A DNA stretch of 27,563 nucleotides from Thiorhodovibrio sp. (GCA_007128075.1 SKYD01000085.1:1-27563); one strand, 5' to 3'; numbered from the stretch's first letter, positions 14,793 to 23,921 are shown. Notes: generated by a model not told the origin, from the letters alone. Program-made: numbers and translations.

Positions 14793-17700
14793 GAATCTGG
14801 CTTCAGCAGTCGTTGCCACCAGTGGTTGAGGGCTTCATGTCCGCTTTCGTGCAGCGACAACAAGGCTGGAATCACCAGCAATACCAGCACGGTGGAAAAT
14901 GCCAACCCAAACGCCAGCGAGACTGCCATTGGGATTAAAAATTGCGCCTGATAGGACGATTCAAACAACAGCGGCAACAGCCCGGCGATGGTGGTTAGCG
15001 AGGTCAGCAGCACGGCGCGTAAGCGACGACAGGCGGACTCGATCAGTGCTGTTGCGGTCGCCCAGCCGTCGTTTTTGAGCTGTTGATAAAAACTCACCAA
15101 AATAATCGAGTCGTTGACCACGATACCAGACAGCCCAAACATCCCAAACAGCGACAGCATGGTCAGATCCATCCCCATCAGCCAATGACCAAACAGCGCG
15201 CCAGTGAGTCCAAAGGGAATGATCGCCATCACCACCAGCGGCCAGCCATAGGACGAAAACACCCACGCCAAGACGATATAAATCAGCGCCAGCCCAATCA
15301 CCGCGCCAGCACGCAGGTCGGCAAAGGTTTCACGCTGATCTGCCGCCCGTCCCTCAAATGAGGTGACAATGCCGTAGGTTTCGCGCAGCGCAGGCAACGC
15401 ACTGGTCTCCAGCGTTGCCAAAATGTCATTGGCATTGTTGCGATCACGATCCACATCGGCAGTGACCTCAACCGCAAGCTGGCCGTTGGCATGTCGTAAC
15501 ACCTCAAAGCCCTGCCGCGAACTCCAATCAGCAACCGTTGTTAATGGCACGCTGTCGCCCGCTGGGGTGCGGATATTCAGCCGCAACAGGCTCCCTAAGC
15601 TGTCGCGTTCTGCCGCTGCCAGCCGCACCCGCACTTCAACCTCGTCGGCACCATCCTGAAACATCTGCACACGGTGACCAGCAAAGGCGGTGCGCAACTG
15701 GCGACCGAGATCAGTAATGGTCAACCCCAACGCCTCGCCTGCGGGAGTGAGCGAATAAATTAGTTGCTCGCGCCCAAACGCCATATTGTCCTCGACCTCA
15801 AGCACCCCCGGAATCTGCCCCAAGGTTGCCGCCAGATCAATCGCAGCGGCTTTGAGGGTGGCGGCATCGGCACCAGTGAGCCGAATATTGAGATCACGCC
15901 CTGGTGGGCCGACCCGCCGCGAGCTGATGATGAGCTGGTCTAATCCAGCAGGCAGCTCAATGCGCTCGCGCCAGGCTTGGATCAAATCAATGTTGCGAAT
16001 GCTGCGGGTATCGGGCGGAGTGAGTTCGATCTGCAAGGCACCAAATTGATCGCCACGGCCACCGCCAGGACCGGCTTGGGCACCATGCAAGCTCAACGCC
16101 ACCTGCACCAATGGGGTGTCGCTGATTGCCTGTTCAGTTTCGGCAAGGGTGGTGCGCAGATGGGCTAATAATTCATCGACGCGCTCGCGTGGGGTGCCAG
16201 CGACGAAGGAGGCATTGGCATAAACAATTTGCGGCTCGGGGGTGGGAAAAAACACAAAATTGAGCCGTCCACCAGCGATCAGCCCAAAACTGACGATCAA
16301 CAGCCCCAACGCCAAGGCGACGGTGATGGTGCGCCGCTGAATCGCCCAGGTCGCCACTGGTCGAAACAGCCGATCACGCAGCCCGTCAAATGCCTGATCC
16401 AGCCGCGTCCGCAGTGTACTGGTTTTGGTACGGTTTGTTTTAACCAACGCGCCGCGCAGATGCCCCGGAAGCACCAAAAAGCTTTCCACCAGCGAGGCGA
16501 GAATCACCGCAATAATGACCATCGGGATGGTGACCAGGATATTGCCAATCCGCCCGCCGACCAGCATCAGCGGCAAAAATGCTGCGACTGTGGTCAATGA
16601 TGATGCCAGCACCGGGGCGAGCATGCGCCGCGCCCCACCTTCAGCCGCCGCCAGCGGTGCCTCGCCGAGTTGATAGAGTGCGAGCGCGTCCTCGCCGACC
16701 ACAATGGCATCATCGACAATGATCCCTAATGCCATGATCAGCGCGAACAGGCTCATCATATTGATGCTGCCGCCAGCGAGATAGAGCACAAACAGCGTGG
16801 CGGCGAACGACACCGGAATCCCCCAGGCGACCCAGAACGCCACCCGCCCGGTAAGGAATAGATACAAAATCGCCACCACCAGCAATAGACCGCCCAGCCC
16901 ATTGTGGATGAGTAGCATGATGCGGTCACGCACCAGCTCCCAAGAGGCATCATAGACTTGCAGTGAAATCTGTGGCGGTAGCGTTGGGCGGACATCCTCC
17001 AGCCACTGCGCCATAATCCGCGCCGCTTTGAGGGCATCGCCGCGCTCGGCGCGCAATAACACCAGCTCCACTGCGGGCTGATCATTGTGAGTCAGGGTCA
17101 GGCTGTCATCGCGGGGGCGGCGCTCAATCTGCGCCATGGTGCCCAGCAACACCCGCTCGGCGGTTTCGGTGCGGACGGGAATACGGGCAAATTCCAACAC
17201 TTCGCGGCGTTGATCGAGGCTACGCAACTCACGCGCTGCCGCGGCATGGCCCACCACCCCCGCTGGCAGATCGCGGCTATAATCGGCGATGCGTTGCCCA
17301 ATGTGCTGCAAATCCAGCTCCAGATGGCGTAGCTGTACCGGATCAAGCTCGATGCTCAATTCCTCAGCAGGCAGTCCATTGATCTCAATCTGATCGATCC
17401 CCCGCGCCAGCAGATCCGATTCCAACTGGCGAGCCAGGCGCCGTAACTCCGCAGGATGCGCCAGCCCGGTGAGCAATACCCGAGCGACCTGCTCATAGCG
17501 CGTCACCAGCATCACCTCGGGCAGTTCAGCATCCTGGGGCAGATTGCGAAACTCATCCACCGCCCGCCGCACTCGATCCATGGCCAGCAGCGGATCGGTG
17601 CCTTCTTTAAATTCTAAAGTTAGATTGGCGACCCCCTGTCTGGAGGTCGAATTCATATTAGCAAGCTGATCGAGACTGCGCAGCCGCTGTTCCAGCGGTT

Positions 17701-17911
17701 GGGTGATGCCCTCGGCAATATCCTCAGCACTCGCCCCCGCCCAGACCACCTGCACCCGAACGATGTCGAGATCGAAGGTCGGAAAAAACTGCACATTGAG
17801 CCGGTCGAGGGCGATGGCACCACTCAACAGCATCAGCAACATCAGCAGATTGGCAGCAACCCGATGTTGCGCAAACAGTCCGATAAGATCGCGGTGCGGT
17901 AGATGGATCAT
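14789..17911 (-). CDS. RND efflux permease (AcrB/MexB superfamily)
   Basis: A 1040-aa inner-membrane proton-driven efflux pump with the usual duplicated layout: one membrane helix, a large periplasmic domain, a helix bundle, then the same again. The proton-relay acids are present as D400-D401 in GIIVDDAIVVGED. The second-half motif reads GLSGIVVNDSIILVSFYQQL; the position of the AcrB relay lysine (K940) appears to be glutamine, as judged by eye. The NDS form of this motif is typical of a branch of RND pumps with HlyD-type adaptors and no fixed outer-membrane gene. The start ATG overlaps the adaptor stop as ATGA. Its own stop overlaps the mutS start as GTGA. Substrates cannot be predicted. Confidence 0.93.
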   Translation of the reverse strand: MIHLPHRDLIGLFAQHRVAANLLMLLMLLSGAIALDRLNVQFFPTFDLDIVRVQVVWAGASAEDIAEGITQPLEQRLRSLDQLANMNSTSRQGVANLTLEFKEGTDPLLAMDRVRRAVDEFRNLPQDAELPEVMLVTRYEQVARVLLTGLAHPAELRRLARQLESDLLARGIDQIEINGLPAEELSIELDPVQLRHLELDLQHIGQRIADYSRDLPAGVVGHAAAARELRSLDQRREVLEFARIPVRTETAERVLLGTMAQIERRPRDDSLTLTHNDQPAVELVLLRAERGDALKAARIMAQWLEDVRPTLPPQISLQVYDASWELVRDRIMLLIHNGLGGLLLVVAILYLFLTGRVAFWVAWGIPVSFAATLFVLYLAGGSINMMSLFALIMALGIIVDDAIVVGEDALALYQLGEAPLAAAEGGARRMLAPVLASSLTTVAAFLPLMLVGGRIGNILVTIPMVIIAVILASLVESFLVLPGHLRGALVKTNRTKTSTLRTRLDQAFDGLRDRLFRPVATWAIQRRTITVALALGLLIVSFGLIAGGRLNFVFFPTPEPQIVYANASFVAGTPRERVDELLAHLRTTLAETEQAISDTPLVQVALSLHGAQAGPGGGRGDQFGALQIELTPPDTRSIRNIDLIQAWRERIELPAGLDQLIISSRRVGPPGRDLNIRLTGADAATLKAAAIDLAATLGQIPGVLEVEDNMAFGREQLIYSLTPAGEALGLTITDLGRQLRTAFAGHRVQMFQDGADEVEVRVRLAAAERDSLGSLLRLNIRTPAGDSVPLTTVADWSSRQGFEVLRHANGQLAVEVTADVDRDRNNANDILATLETSALPALRETYGIVTSFEGRAADQRETFADLRAGAVIGLALIYIVLAWVFSSYGWPLVVMAIIPFGLTGALFGHWLMGMDLTMLSLFGMFGLSGIVVNDSIILVSFYQQLKNDGWATATALIESACRRLRAVLLTSLTTIAGLLPLLFESSYQAQFLIPMAVSLAFGLAFSTVLVLLVIPALLSLHESGHEALNHWWQRLLKPDS

Positions 17912-19152
17912 TGAGGTGTTGGCAGGGCGTAAACACGCAATCCATCAATGGCATTGGGCAGATGGGTGACCACAAGCAGATCGCCATCTTTTAAGTCCGC
18001 AGACTGGATCAGCAAGCGTTCTTCATCATCATCCAAGGTGATACTGCCCAGCAGCGTGACCTGATGCCCACGCAGTCGATTGTCAGTGACCACATAGACC
18101 CGATTGCCGCCATACATCGCCGCAAACGGAATCGCCACCACCTCGTTTTGAGAATCAAGCTGCAAACGCACCGTCACCAGTTGCCCGAGGCGTGGCTGTG
18201 GGTTGGCGGTATCGGCAAAATGAAACAGCCCATCAACGCCGCTGGCATTGGCCTCACCAGCCAGCCGCTGCAGTTGCAATGGAATGCGCTGTCCGGCATA
18301 AACAATCTGCGCATCCAACTGCTCTTTGGTGGCAAGTGAGCGCCACACCTCATCTTGATGAATAATGGGAATCCGCGCCCGCACCTCAAGCTGTTCATCC
18401 GCATAGAGCGAGAGCAGGGTTTGACCGCGACTCACCTGATCGCCAGCGGTCACCTCGACTCCAGCAACAGTGGCAGAATAGGGCGCACGAACCACGGCGC
18501 GTTCATAAGCAAGCTGCTGTTCTTTAAGCCGCGCCTGGGCTTTGGTCAGCCGTGCCACTAGGGTGCGCACCCGATAGGGATGATTGGTAAGATGCAGCTC
18601 ACGCTGGCGCACTGCCAGTGTTTTTTGCGCACGGGCGGTTTTCGCCTCATCGAGTGCTTGATCGGCACCGACACGCTGGGTTTTTAGCTGCTGCTGGCGG
18701 ATGACGCTGGCCTCGGCAAGTGCCAACAGCTCGCGTTCTTGCTCAAGTGCCAGTTGATCACTGTGATGGCGGTTCAGCTCGGTGGCAATGTCGGCCTTGA
18801 TCTCGTCGATGTCGGCCTTGGCTTGCGTGAGATTGAGATCAAAATCGCGCTCATCGAGGGTCAGTAGCACCTGTCCGGCACTGACCTGCTCGCCATCGCG
18901 CACCCGCACCTCGGCAACCCAAGCCGCAGTCGGGGCTGTCGCTTTGAGGACATCAGCACTTTCGATCCGACCATACAGCTCAACTTCGGGGGATTGGCTT
19001 TGCAAGCGCACCGGCTCGACCTGCACCCGCCACACGCGCTCGTTAATCTGCGGCGGTGCCTGAATCGGGCGGGTGGCTTTCAGAAACCAAAACAAGCCCA
19101 TTGCCACAAAAATGATCGCCAGCGGCCAGAGAAGAGCGAGAATTCTTTTCAC
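17908..19152 (-). CDS. RND periplasmic adaptor (membrane fusion protein, HlyD family)
   Basis: A 414-aa adaptor that links the RND permease to an outer-membrane channel. Residues 1-26 form a membrane anchor (MKRILALLWPLAIIFVAMG). After this come a lipoyl-like half (APTAAWVAEVRVRDGEQVSAGQ), a long helical hairpin (about residues 105-215), the second lipoyl half (APYSATVAGVEVTAGDQVSRG) and beta-barrel and membrane-proximal domains. The start codon is GTG at 19150-19152 with TAAGG upstream. Its stop overlaps the permease start by four bases. No TolC-like gene is near, so the pump must borrow an outer-membrane channel encoded elsewhere or work without one. Confidence 0.92.
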   Translation of the reverse strand: MKRILALLWPLAIIFVAMGLFWFLKATRPIQAPPQINERVWRVQVEPVRLQSQSPEVELYGRIESADVLKATAPTAAWVAEVRVRDGEQVSAGQVLLTLDERDFDLNLTQAKADIDEIKADIATELNRHHSDQLALEQERELLALAEASVIRQQQLKTQRVGADQALDEAKTARAQKTLAVRQRELHLTNHPYRVRTLVARLTKAQARLKEQQLAYERAVVRAPYSATVAGVEVTAGDQVSRGQTLLSLYADEQLEVRARIPIIHQDEVWRSLATKEQLDAQIVYAGQRIPLQLQRLAGEANASGVDGLFHFADTANPQPRLGQLVTVRLQLDSQNEVVAIPFAAMYGGNRVYVVTDNRLRGHQVTLLGSITLDDDEERLLIQSADLKDGDLLVVTHLPNAIDGLRVYALPTPQ

Positions 19153-19173
19153 GCCAAAACCTTAACATTTAGT

Positions 19174-19202
19174 AGCATATAGAACACATAAATACTTTTC
19201 AA
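19174..19202 (-). promoter_or_regulatory. Promoter for the efflux-mutS operon
   Basis: On the minus strand, TTGAAA (19197-19202, five of six) and TATGCT (19174-19179, four of six) are separated by 17 bases and lie about 21 bases before the GTG start of the adaptor gene. Confidence 0.5.
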
Positions 19203-19218
19203 CAACCATTCGCAAGAC

Positions 19219-19314
19219 CAGTATGCCGCGCCAGCTATTGCCGAGTCTGAGGCTTTGCAACAAGTAAATCAAGGGCGGGTGCCCGATTGGGTGGCGGCGC
19301 ACTACAATGTGTGA
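19219..19314 (+). pseudogene. Possible remnant of a gene 3' end, antisense to the flanking genes
   Basis: One plus-strand frame reads as plausible protein (APAIAESEALQQVNQG, then RVPDWVAAHYNV) and ends at TGA 19312-19314. It has no start codon or ribosome site, and the frame is closed upstream by TAA at 19189-19191. Its GC and codon content are higher than the AT-rich promoter DNA beside it. I read it as a possible decayed C-terminus; chance is not excluded. Confidence 0.22.
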
Positions 19315-19321
19315 TCACATG

Positions 19322-19888
19322 TTAGTCGTCTGTTGATTGGGCGTTGGGCAGTGGCGGGGCGCGCCAGATCAGCGCGGCATCGTGGCGTTGGCTGACTTTT
19401 TCGGCAGGCAGCAGCAACAGACCATGATCTAAAACCCACAGCAGCACAGGATTGCTGGCGGTGCTGTACTCATCAGCAGGTCCCAAATCTTGGCGCAGCT
19501 GCACCTCGATGGCATCGCGATAGCGTTGGCGATAGATCAACTGCACCAGTTGCAGCCGCTGCCCCTGCCATTCCAACTGTGCTGCATAGGCGGGAAAGCC
19601 ATTAAACGAGCCAATCGTGGCGCGACAGACTTGCCTTGGCGGGTGGTCTTGACAATCAAAATCGACTTTGGGGAACTGGTCGCGCAGTTGGGTTGCGCTG
19701 ACAGCGGGATTGAGCCGCTGATAAGCAACATCAAAACTCGGACGACCGAGCAGGGTGAGCACAAATAAATCGCTGCGCCGCTGGCCGTCTTGGGTGAACA
19801 TCAGCCAGCTAAAGGGCCCAATCACCACCGCCAGCGCCAGCAATAATTTATAAGTCCGTGGCAATTTGATGGCTTTGGTTTGCGTCAT
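19322..19888 (-). CDS. Membrane-anchored protein of unknown function downstream of sixA
   Basis: A 188-aa protein that I do not recognise. It has a single N-terminal membrane segment (about residues 12-31, YKLLLALAVVIGPFSWLMFT), so the remainder is probably periplasmic. Two cysteines (in FDCQDHPPRQVC) could form a disulfide. Basic and aromatic residues alternate in the QLVQLIYRQRYRDAIEVQL stretch, which looks like strands of a small mixed fold. The open frame begins earlier at 19963, but ATG 19886-19888 overlaps the sixA stop as ATGA, the usual coupled start, and puts the hydrophobic anchor at the N-terminus. It is co-translated with sixA. A role in envelope signalling is possible but not shown. 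Confidence 0.7.
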   Translation of the reverse strand: MTQTKAIKLPRTYKLLLALAVVIGPFSWLMFTQDGQRRSDLFVLTLLGRPSFDVAYQRLNPAVSATQLRDQFPKVDFDCQDHPPRQVCRATIGSFNGFPAYAAQLEWQGQRLQLVQLIYRQRYRDAIEVQLRQDLGPADEYSTASNPVLLWVLDHGLLLLPAEKVSQRHDAALIWRAPPLPNAQSTDD

Positions 19889-20409
19889 GCTGCTTGATCC
19901 TCTAACAACCGTGGACGGGTGATTGACAGCAAGGTGGCACAGCCGGGGGCAAGCACCCGCCAATCATCGGGCATCTCCAAACGCGCCATCGCCGCTGTTG
20001 GCAACAGCTTGCCGTCGGCTGGCTCCTCAACATCCGCCCCCGCTAGATAGCGCACCACATCCTCCAAGCCCGGGTTATGCCCCACCACCAAAAAACACCG
20101 CGGGGCAGTGTGATACTGTTGCAAAAAGTGGATAAGATCGGCTTGGCTGGCCTCGTACAGACGCGGCTCCCAGCAAATATGTTTCTTTTTATAATCAATC
20201 GCTTTACAGATCTTGAGCGTGGTATCACGCGCCCGCAGCGCAGGAGAGCTTACAATGCGCTCTGGCACCAGCCCTTCGCGATACAGCCAAGCCCCGACCT
20301 TGGGCGCATCGCGTTTGCCGCGTTTCGCCAACGGACGCTCAAAATCACTAGAATAGGTCGCATCCCAGTCGGATTTGGCGTGTCGTAACAGTAATAATTC
20401 ACGAGACAT
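19885..20409 (-). CDS. sixA: SixA-type phosphohistidine phosphatase
   Basis: A 174-aa member of the histidine phosphatase family, like E. coli SixA, which removes phosphate from histidine in phosphotransfer (HPt or PTS) proteins. Seen: the catalytic motif LLRHAKSDWD with R9 and H10; SSPALRARDT, the second active-site arginine region; and VVGHNPGLED with the second histidine H111. The protein is short, as is usual for SixA. The frame opens with TTG at 20424, but ATG 20407-20409 gives MSRELLLLRHAKSDW, the normal start. No ribosome site is visible and a good -10 box lies just six bases upstream, so the message may be leaderless. It overlaps the next gene by four bases. Confidence 0.88.
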   Translation of the reverse strand: MSRELLLLRHAKSDWDATYSSDFERPLAKRGKRDAPKVGAWLYREGLVPERIVSSPALRARDTTLKICKAIDYKKKHICWEPRLYEASQADLIHFLQQYHTAPRCFLVVGHNPGLEDVVRYLAGADVEEPADGKLLPTAAMARLEMPDDWRVLAPGCATLLSITRPRLLEDQAA

Positions 20410-20415
20410 AGCGAA

Positions 20416-20443
20416 ATTATGCAATATAAGGCTGTGAAAGCAA
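20416..20443 (-). promoter_or_regulatory. Promoter of sixA, predicted to give a leaderless mRNA
   Basis: On the minus strand, TTGCTT (20438-20443, four of six) and CATAAT (20416-20421, five of six) are separated by 16 bases. Only six bases separate the -10 box from the ATG, which would put the A of the start codon at about +1. Confidence 0.45.
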
Positions 20444-20486
20444 CGCGCTTTTTTAACACATTGTACATCAAATAGAAACTTTGGCT

Positions 20487-23400
20487 ATGCAACTTTCTCC
20501 AGGCTTCATTCTAGTGCATGGCAATCAGCCAGAAACCCTGCGTGATCTTGTGGTGACCTGGATGCGCCGCCATCCGCTTGCCCCGCTTGATCACGAGATC
20601 ATTCTCACCCAAAGCAATGGCATTGCCCAATGGCTCAAGGCGGCATTGGCAGCCGAGTCAACAGCCGATGGCGGCGGTGGGCTAGGGATTGCCGCCGGAC
20701 TCGATGTCACCCTGCCGGCACGCTTTATCTGGCGGATTTATCGCAAAGTGTTAGGAACCGGGGCGGTACCTGAGACCTCGCCCTTTGATTGCACTCGGCT
20801 GACCTGGCGACTGATGCGGGTGCTGACCGAGTGCATACACCAACCCGAATACACGCCATTGCGCCACTTTTTGCGGCAAGATCAGGACATCCGCAAACGC
20901 TATCAGCTCGCCGAGCGGCTGGCGGATTTATTTGATCAATATCAGGTGTACCGTGCCGATTGGCTGACCGATTGGGCTGCGGGACGCGATCAACTGCGCG
21001 ATGCCCGCGATCAACGCCAGCCGTTGCCCGCCGAACAGCAGTGGCAAGCGGCGTTGTGGCGCGCTCTGCGCGAGGATGTTGTGGCAGCGGGTGCGGATGT
21101 CCACAGCAGTCGGGCGACCATTCATCAAGCATTTCTCGACCGTTTGGCACATTGCCCAGCCGACGAGCGACCAGGCGCAATCCCACAACGGGTGATTGTG
21201 TTCGGCATTTCCAGTCTGCCGCGTCAGGCACTCGAAGCCCTGGCGGCGTTGTCACAGTGGACACAAATTCTCGTCTGCGTTCATAATCCGTGTGAAAATT
21301 ATTGGGCGGATATCATCGCCGGACAAGAATTATTCCGCGCCCAACGCCGCCAACCGCTGCGTGCTGGACGGCCAGCGGTGCTCGATGCGGTGGCGATTGA
21401 TCAGCACGCCCAGCCGCTGCTTGCCACCTGGGGCAAACAGGGGCGCGATTTTATCGGCCTGCTTGATGAACTCGACAACGCCGACATCGGCCAGCGCATC
21501 GATCTGTTCAGCAGCCCTGGCAACGACTGTTTGCTGCATCAATTACAGGACGATATTCGCGATCTGCGCCCACTGCGCGAGACCCGCGACCAGTGGATGG
21601 CGGTTGATCCGCAACAGGATCACTCGATCCGCTTTCACACCGCTCACAGCCCACAGCGCGAGGTCGAGATTCTTCACGACCAATTGCTGGCAGCTTTCAA
21701 CGCCGATCCCAGCTTGACCCCACGGGATGTCATCGTCATGGTGCCCGATATTCAACACTACGCCCCTTCGGTGCAGGCGGTGTTTGGGCTGCTGGAACGC
21801 CAAGACCCGCGCTTTATTCCTTTCTCCATTGCCGACCAGGGGCCGCGCATCACCTCGCCCTTGGTGCAAGCATTGGAGTTGGTGCTCGATCTGCCACAAT
21901 CGCGGCTGGCAGTCAGTCAACTGCTCGATCTGGTTGCAACACCCGCAGTGCGCGAGCGTTTTGCGCTACCTGCAAATACCCTCCCGCAATTGCAGCGCTG
22001 GATTCAGCAAGCCAATATCCGCTGGGGGCTGCATGGCGACCACCGTGCCGCGCTCGATCTCCCCGCCGATGGCGAGCACACCCAGCACACCTGGGACTTT
22101 GGCCTACGGCGGATGCTGTTAGGCTACGCTCTCCATCCCGAGGCGGCTGCTTGGCATGAAATCGAGCCTTATGGCGAGATTGGCGGGCTGGATGCCGTGT
22201 TAGCTGGCGCGCTGGCGGCACTGATCGAGGCACTGGAAACCACCTGGCGATTATTAAATACACCCGCTACCGTAGCAAGCTGGGGCGTGGAACTGCGCGC
22301 ACTGTTGGCGCGATTTTTCACTGCCACCGATGAAGAAGAAGCCTATCTGTTGCTGCAACTCGAACAAGCACTGGAGAATTGGGCGGCGGCTTGCACTGAG
22401 GCCGCTTTTAACGAGCCGCTGCCCATCACCGTGGTGCGTGAGGCATGGCTCAGCCAGCTTGATGCCACCCCGCTGACCCAGCGTTTTTTAGGCGGTGCCG
22501 TGACCTTTGCCACTCTGATGCCGATGCGGGCGATCCCGTTTCGGTTTGTCGCGCTGTTGGGAATGAACGATGGCGACTATCCACGCACCCGCATCCCGCT
22601 TGATTTTGACCTGATGAGCAGCGATTATCGACCAGGTGATCGCTCACGCCGCGAGGATGACCGTTATCTATTTTTAGAGGCACTGCTATCAGCACGCGAG
22701 CGGCTACATCTGTCTTGGGTGGGACGCAGCATTGTCGATCACGGAGTGCGCATGCCCTCGGTGTTGATTAGCCAACTGCGTGACCATCTGGCGGCAGGCT
22801 GGCGGCTGGATTCACCTGACCCCGATGCCAAGCTACTCGATGCACTGACCACCGAGCACCGTTTGCAGCCATTTAGCTGTGCCTATGTGCCTGCACAGCC
22901 CGATCCAGTCTGGTTTACCTATGCCAAAGAATGGCATCCACGCTTCACAGCACCGCCCTCGACAGTCGCTGCATTGTCACCCTTGGTGCGCGACGAGCCG
23001 CTAACCCTCAACGAGCTGGCTGATTTTTTGAAAGCCCCCATCAAAATTTTTTTTAAGGCGCGTCTCGGGGTGGTGTTTGAGCGTGATGATCCCGTGAGTG
23101 AGGATCAAGAGCCGTTTGATCTCGACCCACTACTGCGCTGGCAGTTGCGTGACGAGCTGATTCGTACACTGATCGCTGCCCTAGATGAGCCGATATCACT
23201 GCACGCAGCCCATGCCCAACAGTTGGCGCGTTTTGCACGCCGAGGTGATCTTGCCGCTGGCGCCTTCGGGGCACTGATTGCAGACGAAATTGCTGGCCCA
23301 GTGCTGCCACTGGTTGAGCAATACCAAGCCGCCCGCGCCGCTTGGCAGCAAAAAATCAGCACCGAACAAGAAATTCTGTGGACACTTTGCGACCTCGATC

Positions 23401-23921
23401 CACCGCTGGCGGTGGTTGATTGGCTTGGCGAACAGCGCCGCAATGACCAGGGCGCGCTCACTCGGCTGATGGTTGAGCCGAGTGATTTGCTACGCGATCA
23501 GCACTACCGCCCCAAGCCGCTGATTTCACATTGGGTGAATCATGTTGCCGCCCATCTCGACGGCACCTGCCTCACCACCGAGATTTTTAGCCCCGACTGC
23601 ACCATTGCTTTGGCTCCGCTCACTGCCGCCGCCGCCCAAGCCCAGATGACGCAATGGCTCCAAGCTTGGACAGCAGGAATGTGTCGTCCGCTGCCAGTGG
23701 CAGTCAACACCACCTGGGCTTGGCTTGACAGCAGCGACGAGGCACGCGCCAAAAAAATTTATGAAACCAAAGACCTGCCCTATGATCTTTATCTGCAACG
23801 CATCTATCCTGATTTTGCGCAGTTTGCTGACCAAGCCCACTACCAACACTGGGCTGATACACTTTTTGGCGGACTGTATCAGGCGGTGAGCAAAGCGGCA
23901 GTTTCAAGCCCGCCGATTTAA
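20487..23921 (+). CDS. recC: Exodeoxyribonuclease V subunit RecC
   Basis: RecC is the Chi-recognising scaffold of the RecBCD helicase-nuclease that processes double-strand breaks. The 1144-aa length fits (E. coli 1122). Seen: ILTQSNGIAQWLKAALA (about residues 39-55) and LPARFIWRIYRKVLG, as in the inactive helicase-like N-terminal domains; FVALLGMNDGDYPRTRIPLDFDLM followed by RSRREDDRYLFLEALLSAR in the middle; and ELADFLKAPIKIFFKARLGV (about 840-860), matching the start of the inactive nuclease-like C-terminal part. ATG 20487 is preferred over the TTG at 20481. No good ribosome site is seen. Neither recB nor recD is adjacent: sixA lies divergently upstream and a response regulator lies downstream. 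Confidence 0.93.
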   Translation: MQLSPGFILVHGNQPETLRDLVVTWMRRHPLAPLDHEIILTQSNGIAQWLKAALAAESTADGGGGLGIAAGLDVTLPARFIWRIYRKVLGTGAVPETSPFDCTRLTWRLMRVLTECIHQPEYTPLRHFLRQDQDIRKRYQLAERLADLFDQYQVYRADWLTDWAAGRDQLRDARDQRQPLPAEQQWQAALWRALREDVVAAGADVHSSRATIHQAFLDRLAHCPADERPGAIPQRVIVFGISSLPRQALEALAALSQWTQILVCVHNPCENYWADIIAGQELFRAQRRQPLRAGRPAVLDAVAIDQHAQPLLATWGKQGRDFIGLLDELDNADIGQRIDLFSSPGNDCLLHQLQDDIRDLRPLRETRDQWMAVDPQQDHSIRFHTAHSPQREVEILHDQLLAAFNADPSLTPRDVIVMVPDIQHYAPSVQAVFGLLERQDPRFIPFSIADQGPRITSPLVQALELVLDLPQSRLAVSQLLDLVATPAVRERFALPANTLPQLQRWIQQANIRWGLHGDHRAALDLPADGEHTQHTWDFGLRRMLLGYALHPEAAAWHEIEPYGEIGGLDAVLAGALAALIEALETTWRLLNTPATVASWGVELRALLARFFTATDEEEAYLLLQLEQALENWAAACTEAAFNEPLPITVVREAWLSQLDATPLTQRFLGGAVTFATLMPMRAIPFRFVALLGMNDGDYPRTRIPLDFDLMSSDYRPGDRSRREDDRYLFLEALLSARERLHLSWVGRSIVDHGVRMPSVLISQLRDHLAAGWRLDSPDPDAKLLDALTTEHRLQPFSCAYVPAQPDPVWFTYAKEWHPRFTAPPSTVAALSPLVRDEPLTLNELADFLKAPIKIFFKARLGVVFERDDPVSEDQEPFDLDPLLRWQLRDELIRTLIAALDEPISLHAAHAQQLARFARRGDLAAGAFGALIADEIAGPVLPLVEQYQAARAAWQQKISTEQEILWTLCDLDPPLAVVDWLGEQRRNDQGALTRLMVEPSDLLRDQHYRPKPLISHWVNHVAAHLDGTCLTTEIFSPDCTIALAPLTAAAAQAQMTQWLQAWTAGMCRPLPVAVNTTWAWLDSSDEARAKKIYETKDLPYDLYLQRIYPDFAQFADQAHYQHWADTLFGGLYQAVSKAAVSSPPI

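Noticed and set aside
14793..14819. Upstream GTG start for mutS
   Set aside because: It would add nine residues inside the permease coding region, while the GTGA overlap at 14789-14792 gives the usual MutS length.
19308..19318. TGTGATCACA as a CRP site
   Set aside because: The half-sites abut without the six-base spacer of CRP sites, and the position is at the 3' end of a gene.
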